NCBI RefSeq assembly: GCF_001757995.1
Contig: NZ_LXLV01000069.1
Coordinates: forward strand, 1 to 62,140
DNA length: 62,140 nt
Origin: Bacillus mycoides
Lineage (GTDB): Bacteria; Bacillota; Bacilli; Bacillales; Bacillaceae_G
Direction: 5' to 3'
Below, one piece after another: positions 6,821 to 15,206 of this stretch; the first letter of the stretch is position 1, and each line of letters starts with the position of its first letter. Under the pieces are notes generated by a model. That model saw nothing but the letters and a program-made list of their open reading frames with translations, made no database searches and had not been told where the DNA came from. The position numbers and the translations under genes were made by a program.

Positions 6821-8770
6821 TTACTTCGCGCTCACAATCTTATAATAAGAACGAACTGTTAAGAAGTAATATCCGATATAAATGACACCGTATACCCCGA
6901 TACTAATTAGGAGCGGAATCATAATTTCAAATGGTAGTATGTTCCCTAGACCTTTTAATGCAAACAAGCTGTGCAGGATTCCGATTACTAACGGAATCGC
7001 AAAGATAAAGCTTACTTGTTTTGCAATAGCTTTTTTCATTTCTTGTTTTGTGACCCCTACTTTGTGAAGTACAACATAACGCTCACGATCCGCATTTGCT
7101 TCTGTTAATTGTTTAAAGTAAATGATAGAACCTGTTGCTAGTAAGAATACAAGTCCTAAGAACATTCCGATGAACATCATTAGTCCCGTTCCTTCAAGCC
7201 CCATATGGAAACCAGTGTAGAAGTCTCTAAATGGTGGTACCATTTCTGATTCACCAGCTGGCATCACTTTTGTTAGTTTTTCTGTTAACACTTTACTGTT
7301 TCTTTCATCTTTTACATCAATATTTTTTACAACACGTGTTCCAAATGCTTGCTTCGCTTGTTCATACATTTCATCTGAAACGACAACAACTAGTTCACCT
7401 AAGTTTGTAATTGCATTATCGTTTGCACCTTGGATTGTTAATGTCTTCGTTTCATTTCCAATTTGGAATACCGCTTTATTGCCTTTATATTGAGGACTAA
7501 ACTCATGTCCTTCCATATAAGAACTATCATATATAAATGCTTCGCCAGTAGCTACATTCACTGTTTCTGCATCGATTTTTTTAGCAAGTTTATTAAATTC
7601 AGACTGAGACATAAACTGATATTTCTCTGAAATCGTATAGTTCATGTTAAGAATGAAATCAACTTTGTCCCCTTCGAACTTCCCTTTGACAGGAACCGTT
7701 TCAATTTCAAATTGATCTTTAACAGGGTGATCCTGCTTCTCTTCCGCAAGAATCGTATTTACTTTCTTATCTAGTTCTGCATCTTTTTTCTCATAAGAAT
7801 AGCTGTATGGTGTAAATGCTTTTGATTGTGTAAATGTGTTGTAATACATCGTAACTGACGTACCAACTGCGGTTAATGTTACCGCACTTAAAATAGAAAT
7901 TGTCGCAAGTGACTTTGCATTCCCTTTAATACGATATAGTAGCTGTGACGTCGTTACCATATTCATACCGTTATAAAACGATGATTTATTATTTCTTGAA
8001 CGTTTTAATACGAATACTGTAAAGAACATAAATAGTAAGTACGTACCTAATACTGTCGCAAGTAAAATATAAAGTGCAACTGCCATAAAGTCTGCATACT
8101 TAACTGCCTTCATAAACATTAATGCTAAGAAATAACCTGAACCAATTAAGAAAATTGAAATTAACGCCATAATTACAGATCCTTTTGGCATTGCTTCCCC
8201 TTCACGTTCTGCACGGAAAAGCTCAATTAACTTGAAACGATAAATTAAACGATATCCTTGAAGTGATGTATACAATATAATCACAAAGAAAATAATTGCT
8301 GTATCAACAATTGCAGCCATCGGTACTTCAAAATGAACATTTAAATTTAATCCCATCATACTTACTAATAACTCAAGGAATAGTTTTGAAAGGACACTAC
8401 CGATCGCAATCCCGATAATTAAAGACATTAATCCCATTAACATATTTTCATAAAAGAGCATTTTACCGATTTGTTTTTTACGAATACCGAGTAAGGAATA
8501 CAGTCCAACTTCTTTTTTACGCTTCCTTGTAAAGAAACCGTTCGAATATATAATGAACACCGCTACGAAGATGATTAGCATGACACTTGAAACTTGAAAC
8601 GCACCGCTAATTTTTTTTGAACCTTCCGCAGCTTTTTCCATTTGTGAATTATACTGCAACGCCTTAAATGTAAAATAAATGACGATGCTAAATATCATAG
8701 ATGCAAAATATACAAAGTAGTCTTTAAAGTTCCGCTGTATGTTGCGGAGGGCAATGCTAGATAAGGTCAT
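6821..8770 (-). CDS. BceB-type ABC transporter permease
   Basis: This is an FtsX-domain permease of the peptide-antibiotic (bacitracin-export) family, which senses and removes cell-wall-active peptides together with a paired ATPase and a two-component system. Length is 649 residues. The usual topology is visible: one N-terminal helix, a group of helices to about residue 310, a large extracellular domain of about 200 residues (roughly 315-515), and three C-terminal helices with the FtsX signature. It overlaps the 3' end of the ATPase gene by 14 bp. No histidine kinase or regulator gene adjoins it; the nearest is the BceRS-type pair at 14.5 kb. Confidence 0.85.
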   Translation of the reverse strand: MTLSSIALRNIQRNFKDYFVYFASMIFSIVIYFTFKALQYNSQMEKAAEGSKKISGAFQVSSVMLIIFVAVFIIYSNGFFTRKRKKEVGLYSLLGIRKKQIGKMLFYENMLMGLMSLIIGIAIGSVLSKLFLELLVSMMGLNLNVHFEVPMAAIVDTAIIFFVIILYTSLQGYRLIYRFKLIELFRAEREGEAMPKGSVIMALISIFLIGSGYFLALMFMKAVKYADFMAVALYILLATVLGTYLLFMFFTVFVLKRSRNNKSSFYNGMNMVTTSQLLYRIKGNAKSLATISILSAVTLTAVGTSVTMYYNTFTQSKAFTPYSYSYEKKDAELDKKVNTILAEEKQDHPVKDQFEIETVPVKGKFEGDKVDFILNMNYTISEKYQFMSQSEFNKLAKKIDAETVNVATGEAFIYDSSYMEGHEFSPQYKGNKAVFQIGNETKTLTIQGANDNAITNLGELVVVVSDEMYEQAKQAFGTRVVKNIDVKDERNSKVLTEKLTKVMPAGESEMVPPFRDFYTGFHMGLEGTGLMMFIGMFLGLVFLLATGSIIYFKQLTEANADRERYVVLHKVGVTKQEMKKAIAKQVSFIFAIPLVIGILHSLFALKGLGNILPFEIMIPLLISIGVYGVIYIGYYFLTVRSYYKIVSAK

Positions 8771-9527
8771 CAGCCATACCTCCAGAAATGGAAGACATTA
8801 CGTCAACGACTTTTTGGAAGAACTGTTTACGTGTTAATTCACCGCGGTGCAATTCTTTATATAACTCACCATCTTTAATGAAAATAACTCGTTTACAATA
8901 ACTCGCTGCAAACGCATCATGCGTTACCATTAAAATTGTAGAATTATCATATTCATTTAACGACTTCATACTTTCTAGTAAGTCTGTTGCCGATTTTGAA
9001 TCAAGTGCTCCTGTCGGCTCGTCTCCAAAAATCATACTAGGATTTGTAACGATAGCACGCGATGCCGCACAGCGCTGCTTCTGTCCACCAGACACTTGAT
9101 ATGGGAACTGACTTAAAATATGATCAATACCAAATTTCTTGGAGATTTCAAGAACACGGCGATCAATTTCATTTGCCTTCACCTTCGATAATGCAAGAGG
9201 TAACGCGATATTCTCTTTCACCGTTAACGTATCTAATAAGTTATAATCTTGGAAAATGAACCCTAAATGATCGCGGCGGAATAACGCTAGCTTATCATCG
9301 TTCATCTTCACGATATCTTTTCCATCAATTAAAATTTCACCGTTCGTCGCATTATCAATTGTAGAAAGAACGTTTAAAAGAGTCGTCTTACCAGAACCAG
9401 AAGGTCCCATAATTCCAACGAACTCACCTTCTTTTACTTGTAAGTTAATACCTTTTAAAGCTGCAAATTTATTCCCACCTGTATCATATACTTTTTCAAT
9501 ATTTTTTGCTTCTAACACTGTTTTCAT
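8757..9527 (-). CDS. BceA-type ABC transporter ATPase
   Basis: This is the ATP-binding subunit of the MacB/BceA class. Walker A is GPSGSGKT at residues 41-48, the signature is VSGGQKQR, and Walker B is MIFGDEPTGALDS, followed by the H-loop VTHD. The start at 9527 (MKTVLEAKNIEKVY) is chosen because GAGGGA lies seven bases upstream; the frame extends five codons further. It is first in a two-gene operon with the permease. A BceR-type site (9614-9627) lies about 50 bp before a candidate -10 (TATAGT on the minus strand, 9569-9564), the expected place for an activator. Confidence 0.85.
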   Translation of the reverse strand: MKTVLEAKNIEKVYDTGGNKFAALKGINLQVKEGEFVGIMGPSGSGKTTLLNVLSTIDNATNGEILIDGKDIVKMNDDKLALFRRDHLGFIFQDYNLLDTLTVKENIALPLALSKVKANEIDRRVLEISKKFGIDHILSQFPYQVSGGQKQRCAASRAIVTNPSMIFGDEPTGALDSKSATDLLESMKSLNEYDNSTILMVTHDAFAASYCKRVIFIKDGELYKELHRGELTRKQFFQKVVDVMSSISGGMADDLI

Positions 9528-9613
9528 CTCGACATCCCTCATTTCTTCTATTCTCTATTTTCAACTATATACACTCTCTACTCTTGCCACTATCGATGTT
9601 TCTTACACAAACA

Positions 9614-9627
9614 TGACAGTTATGTAA
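9614..9627. promoter_or_regulatory. BceR-type operator upstream of the bceAB-like operon
   Basis: TGACA-GTTA-TGTAA is an exact match to TNACA-N4-TGTAA. Its centre lies about 50 bp upstream of a candidate -10 element at 9564-9569 (minus strand). Confidence 0.55.
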
Positions 9628-9717
9628 GGCGCATAAGTAAAGACATCAAAATTTAACCTAATGTACTAAAGTACTTTGTTACTATAACATTGGGATATCA
9701 TGCCATCCATTCATTCT

Positions 9718-9780
9718 CCTTACAGGAACATTACATTTTTGTAAGGTTAAAAATGTAATGTTCCTGTAAGGTTAAAAATG
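9718..9780. promoter_or_regulatory. Perfect 23-bp inverted repeat with overlapping direct repeats
   Basis: The left arm (9718-9740) and right arm (9749-9771) are perfect inverse complements around GTAAGGTT. TGTAAGGTTAAAAATG occurs at 9740-9755 and again at 9765-9780. TTACA-TTTT-TGTAA (9731-9744) inside the left arm is another BceR-type match. The element lies between the divergent bceAB-like operon and the AraC-type gene. Confidence 0.6.
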
Positions 9781-9858
9781 TCCCCTACAAAGTTGTGCAT
9801 GAAATGTCGGATGGAGCTATTTTGTTCCTGATATTCTATTTATAGAGGAGGTCATATA

Positions 9859-10731
9859 ATGGATTCACTTAAAAATATGAATGCGGCAATGCAGTATATT
9901 GAAGACAACCTTACACACGAAATTGATTTTAAAGAAGTCGCAAAAATAGCTTTCTGCTCCGAATATCATTTCAAAAGAATGTTTTCTTTTTTAGCTGGCA
10001 TATCACTATCAGAATATATTCGCTGTAGACGCCTTACTCTTGCTGCCTTTGAACTAAAAAATAGCGATACAAAAGTCATTGATGTCGCTATAAAATATGG
10101 CTACAACTCACCAGATTCTTTTACACGTGCATTTCAAAATTTGCACGGTATAACACCTTCAGAGGCCCGAAATAGTAGTCGTTCTTTGAAAGCTTATTCA
10201 CCAATGACCTTCCAACTATCCATTCAAGGAGGAAATGCAATGAACTATCGAATTGAAGAAAAAGACTCATTTCGAATTATAGGTATTACAAAACGAGTAC
10301 CAATTGTTTTCAATGGTGTAAATGAAGAAATTGCTTCTATGTGGAAAAGTTTAACCCCACAGTCCATTCAAACATTAAAGATGCTTTCAAATGTGGAACC
10401 AAATGGAATCATTAGTGCATCTACTAACTTTTCTGAAGGAAGAATGGAAGAAAAAGGCGAACTCGATCACTATATTGGAGTAGCCACAACGAAAGATTGT
10501 CCAGAGCACTTCAAACAACTTGAAGCTGCTGCTTCAACATGGGCTATATTTGAAGCTGTCGGTCCATTTCCTGATGCATTACAAAATGTGTGGGGACGTA
10601 TTTATTCCGAATGGTTCCCTTCTTCAAACTATGAACTAGCGGAAGGTCCGGAAATATTGTGGAATGAAAGTAAAGATGTATCCTCGCCGAATTTCAGAAG
10701 CGAGATATGGGTACCTGTTTTGAAAAAGTAA
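9859..10731 (+). CDS. AraC-family regulator with GyrI-like effector domain (Rob-like)
   Basis: Residues 1-105 are an AraC/XylS DNA-binding domain with two helix-turn-helices ([21 protein letters not shown] and [21 protein letters not shown], followed by the GITPSEAR signature). Residues about 125-290 form a GyrI-like (SoxR/Rob C-terminal) small-molecule-binding domain. A GAGGAGG ribosome site precedes the ATG. Proteins of this design usually sense hydrophobic drugs and activate efflux or stress genes. It is divergent from the BceAB-type operon, and the intergenic inverted repeat may serve either gene; the targets are unknown. Confidence 0.8.
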   Translation: MDSLKNMNAAMQYIEDNLTHEIDFKEVAKIAFCSEYHFKRMFSFLAGISLSEYIRCRRLTLAAFELKNSDTKVIDVAIKYGYNSPDSFTRAFQNLHGITPSEARNSSRSLKAYSPMTFQLSIQGGNAMNYRIEEKDSFRIIGITKRVPIVFNGVNEEIASMWKSLTPQSIQTLKMLSNVEPNGIISASTNFSEGRMEEKGELDHYIGVATTKDCPEHFKQLEAAASTWAIFEAVGPFPDALQNVWGRIYSEWFPSSNYELAEGPEILWNESKDVSSPNFRSEIWVPVLKK

Positions 10732-10759
10732 TATAAGGGTCTAAACTTTTTCAAAATAA

Positions 10760-10800
10760 AAAAGCTGCTCTTCCTCTTTAAAGGAAAAGCAGCTTCTTAT
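10760..10800 (+). terminator. Terminator of the AraC-type gene
   Basis: AAGCTGCT-ct-TCC pairs with GGA-aa-AGCAGCTT around a short A/T loop, followed by CTTATTTT. bcr1 copy 3 begins immediately after. Confidence 0.8.
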
Positions 10801-10959
10801 TTTATCCCGCTATTTGTGGGCAGTAAAACTCCCACCTCAAAATTCAGGTGGAGCAAAGAAGTTAGGTGGGAGATCAACTGCCCGTAAACGCCCGATTGGT
10901 GAGGGCTAATAATCAGTGGTGGATGAACAAAACCCCCACTGATTAAAGTTTCACTTTAT
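10801..10959 (-). repeat. bcr1-type repeat, copy 3 (minus orientation)
   Basis: A full-length element flanked by TTTAT on both sides (10801-10805 and 10955-10959). It overlaps the 3' end of the ABC-2 permease gene: the last codon and TGA stop of that gene lie in its terminal TATAAAGTGA. Confidence 0.85.
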
Positions 10960-12531
10960 ACTTCTTCTCGACTCGTTCTTATACAAGAAAATAGTAATTA
11001 TCGTAAGCACTATAACAACTACAAAAGTAAATACTTTGTAGTTCGAGATAGTAGCGGTACCAATTAACAAGGCAGGTATAACAGCCACAATTAAGCCACC
11101 AAACATACCAACAAACGCCCCTATACTTTGTTTTACTACTTGAGTTTCTGATACCCAATCATAATAACCAAATCGATTATTAATAAAAATCCCCCATACT
11201 GCCGAAAATAATGAATATGTTATCGGTGTTATTACGATGAAAAGAGAACTCCAAACATCTAGTTTTAACCCTATTATCAGTAATACAGCACTAATAAGTG
11301 ATGCAGGTATGCTCAATGAAAGATTCATAAGAATTTTACTGTCATAAATCATCTTTGGCGCTATAGGCAATGACTTAATAATCCATACATTTTTTCCTTC
11401 TAAAGACAATGACACACATGTTGTACACGTCATCGAAATCGCTGCTGCAATAGCAAATGGAGCAATCTTTTGCAACAGGGGCTCAATTCCAGGGTACGCT
11501 ATTAATTGACTTGGTCCTACTACAACTATAGCCAGCGAGAAAGCTATCGCCATCACGACTCCCATTCCACTATTTATGACATACACTGTAGAAGAGAAGA
11601 AACGTTTCAGTTCTTTTTTATACAATGCGACCAATACGCTTTCTTTTCTCATACTATTAATCTCATAATTTGAAAGCATATGATAAGTGGAAATCCCTGT
11701 GTTTATTTGCTTATATTTTAACGAAAGTATTTTTACAAAAAGATAGTACCAAATAACTGATATCCCAACGAATAGGATGAAAGCTATAATATCAGCATTA
11801 ACAATTGCTTTTTGAAACATGTTAGCTAATGGATACACTTTAGTTAATTGCTCCGAAACAATTGCACCAATTCCGTTCATATCATTAAGGCTATATTGAG
11901 CATTTCCGTTTTTTAGCATAAAGAAACCGAATGTAATAATTACTATAAAACTTAAAATCGTAGTTATTTTATTCGCATTTTTAAATTTAGAAGCGATTGC
12001 CGTAATCACAGCTCCAAAAATCGCTGCTATTGTTGTTGGAATTAATGATGCTATAAACATACTGATGAACCACATAAGGTAAAAAGAAACTGATGGATTC
12101 TCATGTATGCAATACACAACTCCCATTGGTAGCATGATTATGATTGAAAAGATCGTATTCAGCAAGTATAAATACAAAAATCTACTTGTAATAACAGTAC
12201 TTACACGAATCGGTAATGACATTAAAAAGTCGTAGTCCTTAAAAGCAAAAATTTCTCCATTTGCCTTAAATATAGTGAAAAACAACGTTAATACACTGCT
12301 AATAACTAGTGCATAAACTGGAATAATTTCGCTCATTCCTAGTTTCACCAATCCATATGCCGAGGTTCCGCAATATAACATTAACATGACACCAACTAAG
12401 GCAATAGATGCTGAAAGTAAAATCTTATTCTGCTTCTTCTTTTTATCTTTTTCGTATTTAAAAGTATTTAAACCAAGCTGTGTTATCAAGCGGATTTTTA
12501 AAAGATCTAGACTACTAATATTCATTAGCAA
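10951..12531 (-). CDS. ABC-2 type transporter permease, 526 residues
   Basis: This is a large polytopic membrane protein with about 12 hydrophobic segments and no periplasmic-type domain, in the putative exporter permease group. It overlaps the ATPase gene upstream by 17 bp, so the two form one transporter. The C-terminus (ESRRSIK) ends in sequence contributed by bcr1 copy 3, so the original C-terminus may have been slightly different. The substrate is not evident. The adjacent MarR/ArsR-type and SdpI-like genes do not define it. Confidence 0.75.
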   Translation of the reverse strand: MLMNISSLDLLKIRLITQLGLNTFKYEKDKKKKQNKILLSASIALVGVMLMLYCGTSAYGLVKLGMSEIIPVYALVISSVLTLFFTIFKANGEIFAFKDYDFLMSLPIRVSTVITSRFLYLYLLNTIFSIIIMLPMGVVYCIHENPSVSFYLMWFISMFIASLIPTTIAAIFGAVITAIASKFKNANKITTILSFIVIITFGFFMLKNGNAQYSLNDMNGIGAIVSEQLTKVYPLANMFQKAIVNADIIAFILFVGISVIWYYLFVKILSLKYKQINTGISTYHMLSNYEINSMRKESVLVALYKKELKRFFSSTVYVINSGMGVVMAIAFSLAIVVVGPSQLIAYPGIEPLLQKIAPFAIAAAISMTCTTCVSLSLEGKNVWIIKSLPIAPKMIYDSKILMNLSLSIPASLISAVLLIIGLKLDVWSSLFIVITPITYSLFSAVWGIFINNRFGYYDWVSETQVVKQSIGAFVGMFGGLIVAVIPALLIGTATISNYKVFTFVVVIVLTIITIFLYKNESRRSIK

Positions 12532-13231
12532 GCTCCTTCATAAAGAGCTCTTCCAATGAGCCTTCCTTTATTAAAGAATTCACTTCTCCTGAAAGTGCTA
12601 ATTTCCCTCCATTAATCATCGCTATTTTATTACATAACTTCTCCGCCACATCTAAAACGTGCGTAGAAAAGAAAATCGCACTTCCTTTTTCACAAAGCTC
12701 CTTCATAATACCTTTCAATACTACAGCAGCCTTTGGATCAAGACCAACGAAGGGTTCATCTAAAACTAATAATTTCGGTTTATGCAAAACCGCTGATATA
12801 ATCGCTACTTTTTGTTTCATACCGTGTGAATAAGAAGAAATTAAGTCTCCTAAGTAAGGTGTAATCTCAAAGGCATCCCCATACTTCTTTATCTGTTCTT
12901 CCCGATCCTTCGCAGACACTTTAAACACGTCAGCAACAAAGTTCAAATATTGAATTCCTGTTAATTGCTCATATAAATCTGGATTATCGGGAATATACGC
13001 CATTACTCTCTTACATGCAATCGGATCTTTTTTTACTGAGTGGCCATCAACAAAAATTTCACCCTCTTCAAAATCTATAACTCCTACTAATGACTTAATC
13101 GTTGTACTTTTCCCCGCACCGTTATGCCCGATAAATCCAAAGATATCTCCTGCTTGAACAGTAATATTTAAATGATCTACTGCTTTCTTGCCACCTTTGT
13201 ATGTCTTGCTAAAATTTATAATTTCTAACAT
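12515..13231 (-). CDS. ABC transporter ATPase (exporter type)
   Basis: Walker A is GHNGAGKS at residues 35-42, with a degenerate signature YSHGMKQK, Walker B LLVLDEPFVGLDP and the switch histidine in STHVLD. It resembles CcmA/YhcG-type ATPases that pair with ABC-2 permeases. The start at 13231 is chosen because GGGGGAA is well spaced before it; the longer frame to 13285 has no ribosome site. It energises the permease encoded immediately downstream. Confidence 0.85.
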   Translation of the reverse strand: MLEIINFSKTYKGGKKAVDHLNITVQAGDIFGFIGHNGAGKSTTIKSLVGVIDFEEGEIFVDGHSVKKDPIACKRVMAYIPDNPDLYEQLTGIQYLNFVADVFKVSAKDREEQIKKYGDAFEITPYLGDLISSYSHGMKQKVAIISAVLHKPKLLVLDEPFVGLDPKAAVVLKGIMKELCEKGSAIFFSTHVLDVAEKLCNKIAMINGGKLALSGEVNSLIKEGSLEELFMKELANEY

Positions 13232-13291
13232 GTGATTTCCCCCAAACCATCTATTTGTTAACTGAATTTTCAGATCAAAGAACAAAAAATT

Positions 13292-13326
13292 TACTCAGTG
13301 AGCTTTTTCGTTATCCCCACTGAGTA
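13292..13326 (-). terminator. Hairpin downstream of the sdpRI-like pair
   Basis: TACTCAGTG and CACTGAGTA pair across a 17-base loop, followed on the minus strand by AATTTTTTG. It shares the CAGTGGGG core with bcr1, but too little to call it a copy. Confidence 0.5.
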
Positions 13327-13394
13327 TTAAAATCTCTTAACACATAGAAACTATAAATATAAAATTTGAATAGTATAGTTCAATCGCTTATTGC

Positions 13395-14030
13395 TCACAA
13401 TTGCATTTCTTTTTTATATAAAACGTAAGAATATAAATTCGTTATGAGGACAGCAAATACTATAATCCCAAGCATCATATAAGATCTCCAATCAGCTGGA
13501 GCGAAAACACTTATAATCATAATGAGTCCTAAAGCTACAAATACTTTTCCACTAAATCGATGTGTTTTCCGCCATACTTCTTCATTACTTAACGTCCAAG
13601 GATTACGCATCCCAACGAAAAAGTTAGGCTTACACTGTGGTAAATAATTACCCATCACTAAAAATAAAACACCAACTAATAATTCTGGAACTCGATTAAT
13701 GAATAAATTATATCCTAGTCCACTTGTAATAATATCTATATTTCCTACAAATAGTAGCAGGAGTATCCCGTTATTCATCATCATAAAAGCTTTAGAAAAT
13801 TTCTCGTAATTTGCTTTCCTTGGATCAATCTTTGGTATCACATTTAGAAATACATATAACGCAATCATAATTCCAACCATAGAAATCATTCCGTAAAGTT
13901 TAGAAGAATAGCCATCTACCTTACCACCACTCCAATGTGTCGCGATTGTATCCGGCAAATGTGGCCAAGCAAACGCCCATGCGATACAAGTTATAAGAAC
14001 TAATATAATTGCAAAAAGATGTTTTTTCAT
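13395..14030 (-). CDS. sdpI: SdpI-like membrane protein
   Basis: The protein has six hydrophobic segments. The N-terminal part is DUF1648-like (LPDTIATHWSGGKVDGYSSK), and the C-terminal part carries the SdpI signature GMRNPWTLSNEEVWRKTHRFSGK. In B. subtilis, SdpI is the immunity protein against the SdpC killing peptide and also sequesters the repressor SdpR. Its start codon overlaps the stop of the ArsR-type gene (ATGA), the same arrangement as B. subtilis sdpRI. No sdpABC toxin genes are in the window, so an orphan immunity or signalling role is inferred. Confidence 0.8.
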   Translation of the reverse strand: MKKHLFAIILVLITCIAWAFAWPHLPDTIATHWSGGKVDGYSSKLYGMISMVGIMIALYVFLNVIPKIDPRKANYEKFSKAFMMMNNGILLLLFVGNIDIITSGLGYNLFINRVPELLVGVLFLVMGNYLPQCKPNFFVGMRNPWTLSNEEVWRKTHRFSGKVFVALGLIMIISVFAPADWRSYMMLGIIVFAVLITNLYSYVLYKKEMQL

Positions 14031-14299
14031 TTCCCCTCTTCCCCCTTATTCGTAAACGTAAACACCCAAGTCAATAAATCTTGAAATACAGTTGTGTTTA
14101 AAGAGTACATAACGAATTGTCCTCTTTTTTCATCCTGGATAAGTTCAGCATTTTTGAGCGCATTTAGGTGATGAGAAATACTTGGCTTTGTCATATTGAA
14201 CTGTTCAGCAATTTCGCCAGCTGTTAAATCGCCTTCTTTTAATAAATCTAAAATTTTTCGCCTTGTTGGGTCTGCTAATGCTTTGAATGCTTGATTCAA
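14027..14299 (-). CDS. sdpR: ArsR-family autorepressor, SdpR-like
   Basis: This is a 90-residue winged-helix protein beginning MNQAFKALADPTRRKILDLL, with recognition helix MTKPSISHHLNAL and wing KRGQFVMYSL. It lacks the metal-binding Cys pair of classical ArsR sensors, in keeping with the SdpR branch. A perfect 11-bp inverted repeat (14325-14348) lies 26 bp upstream, which suggests autorepression. It is translationally coupled to the SdpI-like gene. Confidence 0.8.
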   Translation of the reverse strand: MNQAFKALADPTRRKILDLLKEGDLTAGEIAEQFNMTKPSISHHLNALKNAELIQDEKRGQFVMYSLNTTVFQDLLTWVFTFTNKGEEGK

Positions 14300-14324
14300 T
14301 GTCTTTCTTCCCTTCGATAATTAG

Positions 14325-14348
14325 ACATTTAGATATTTATCTAAATGT
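14325..14348. promoter_or_regulatory. Palindromic operator of the sdpRI-like operon
   Basis: ACATTTAGATA-TT-TATCTAAATGT has perfect 11-bp arms. It is placed just upstream of the ArsR-type gene, the normal site for autorepression. Confidence 0.6.
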
Positions 14349-14406
14349 TAAAATAAAAACTATAAATTGTCAATCGTATCCATAGCCCTTTTTACTTTTC
14401 ACGCTT

Positions 14407-14435
14407 TTGACCTATACTGTTTACTAGCTTATATT
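14407..14435 (+). promoter_or_regulatory. Promoter of the BceRS-type operon
   Basis: TTGACC (14407-14412), a 17-bp spacer and TATATT (14430-14435) lie about 75 bp before the response regulator start. No BceR-type motif is seen here. Confidence 0.45.
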
Positions 14436-14508
14436 TCAACATAATGAAAAGACGTGAAACACATGGTACACTATAGCTACAATTGTTTTTTTGAGGAGGA
14501 ATATACAT

Positions 14509-15204
14509 ATGTATAAAATTTTAATCGTTGAAGACGATCCAAATATTTCATCATTACTACAATCTCACATTCAAAAATATGGCTATGATGCTGTTGTTAC
14601 GGAGAATTTCGATGATATTATGGAATCGTTTAACGCAGTGAAACCACATCTTGTTTTACTTGATGTGAACTTACCGAAATTCGATGGATTCTACTGGTGC
14701 CGTCAAATTCGTCATGAATCTACTTGTCCAATTATTTTCATTTCAGCGCGTGCTGGTGAGATGGAACAAATTATGGCGATTGAAAGCGGTGCGGATGATT
14801 ATATTACGAAACCGTTCCACTACGACGTTGTAATGGCTAAAATTAAAGGTCAATTGCGCCGTATTTACGGTGACTATGCACCAAATATTTCTGAACGTAT
14901 CGTTGAAGTAGAAGGTTTAAAACTATTCCCTGAACGTCCAGAAATTCACTTCGGATCTGAACAAGTTCTTTTAACGAAGAAAGAAGCAATTTTAGCCGAA
15001 ATGTTATTATCTAAATTCCCTCGTACAGCGAGCCGTGAAGATTTATTAGCTGCTCTTTGGGATGATGAGAGCTTCGTTGAAGAAAATACATTAAACGTAA
15101 ACATCACGCGTCTTCGTAAAAAGTTCAATGAGCTTGGTATTGAAAATGCTATTGAAACAGTACGTGGACTTGGGTATCGTTTTAACGCAACTTGGAGTGA
15201 ATAA
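14509..15204 (+). CDS. BceR-type response regulator (OmpR family)
   Basis: The receiver domain (1-115) has the acidic pair ED-D at 8-10, the phosphoacceptor D52 in LLDVNLPKFDG, and DDYITKPF. A C-terminal winged helix (about 130-231) ends in the ETVRGLGYRF motif. A GAGGAGG ribosome site supports ATG 14509 rather than the upstream TTG at 14491. With the short two-helix kinase encoded two bases downstream and the following BceB-type permeases, it forms a peptide-sensing module. It may also control the bceAB-like operon at 9.5 kb, which lacks its own regulator. Confidence 0.9.
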   Translation: MYKILIVEDDPNISSLLQSHIQKYGYDAVVTENFDDIMESFNAVKPHLVLLDVNLPKFDGFYWCRQIRHESTCPIIFISARAGEMEQIMAIESGADDYITKPFHYDVVMAKIKGQLRRIYGDYAPNISERIVEVEGLKLFPERPEIHFGSEQVLLTKKEAILAEMLLSKFPRTASREDLLAALWDDESFVEENTLNVNITRLRKKFNELGIENAIETVRGLGYRFNATWSE

Positions 15205-15206
15205 GC

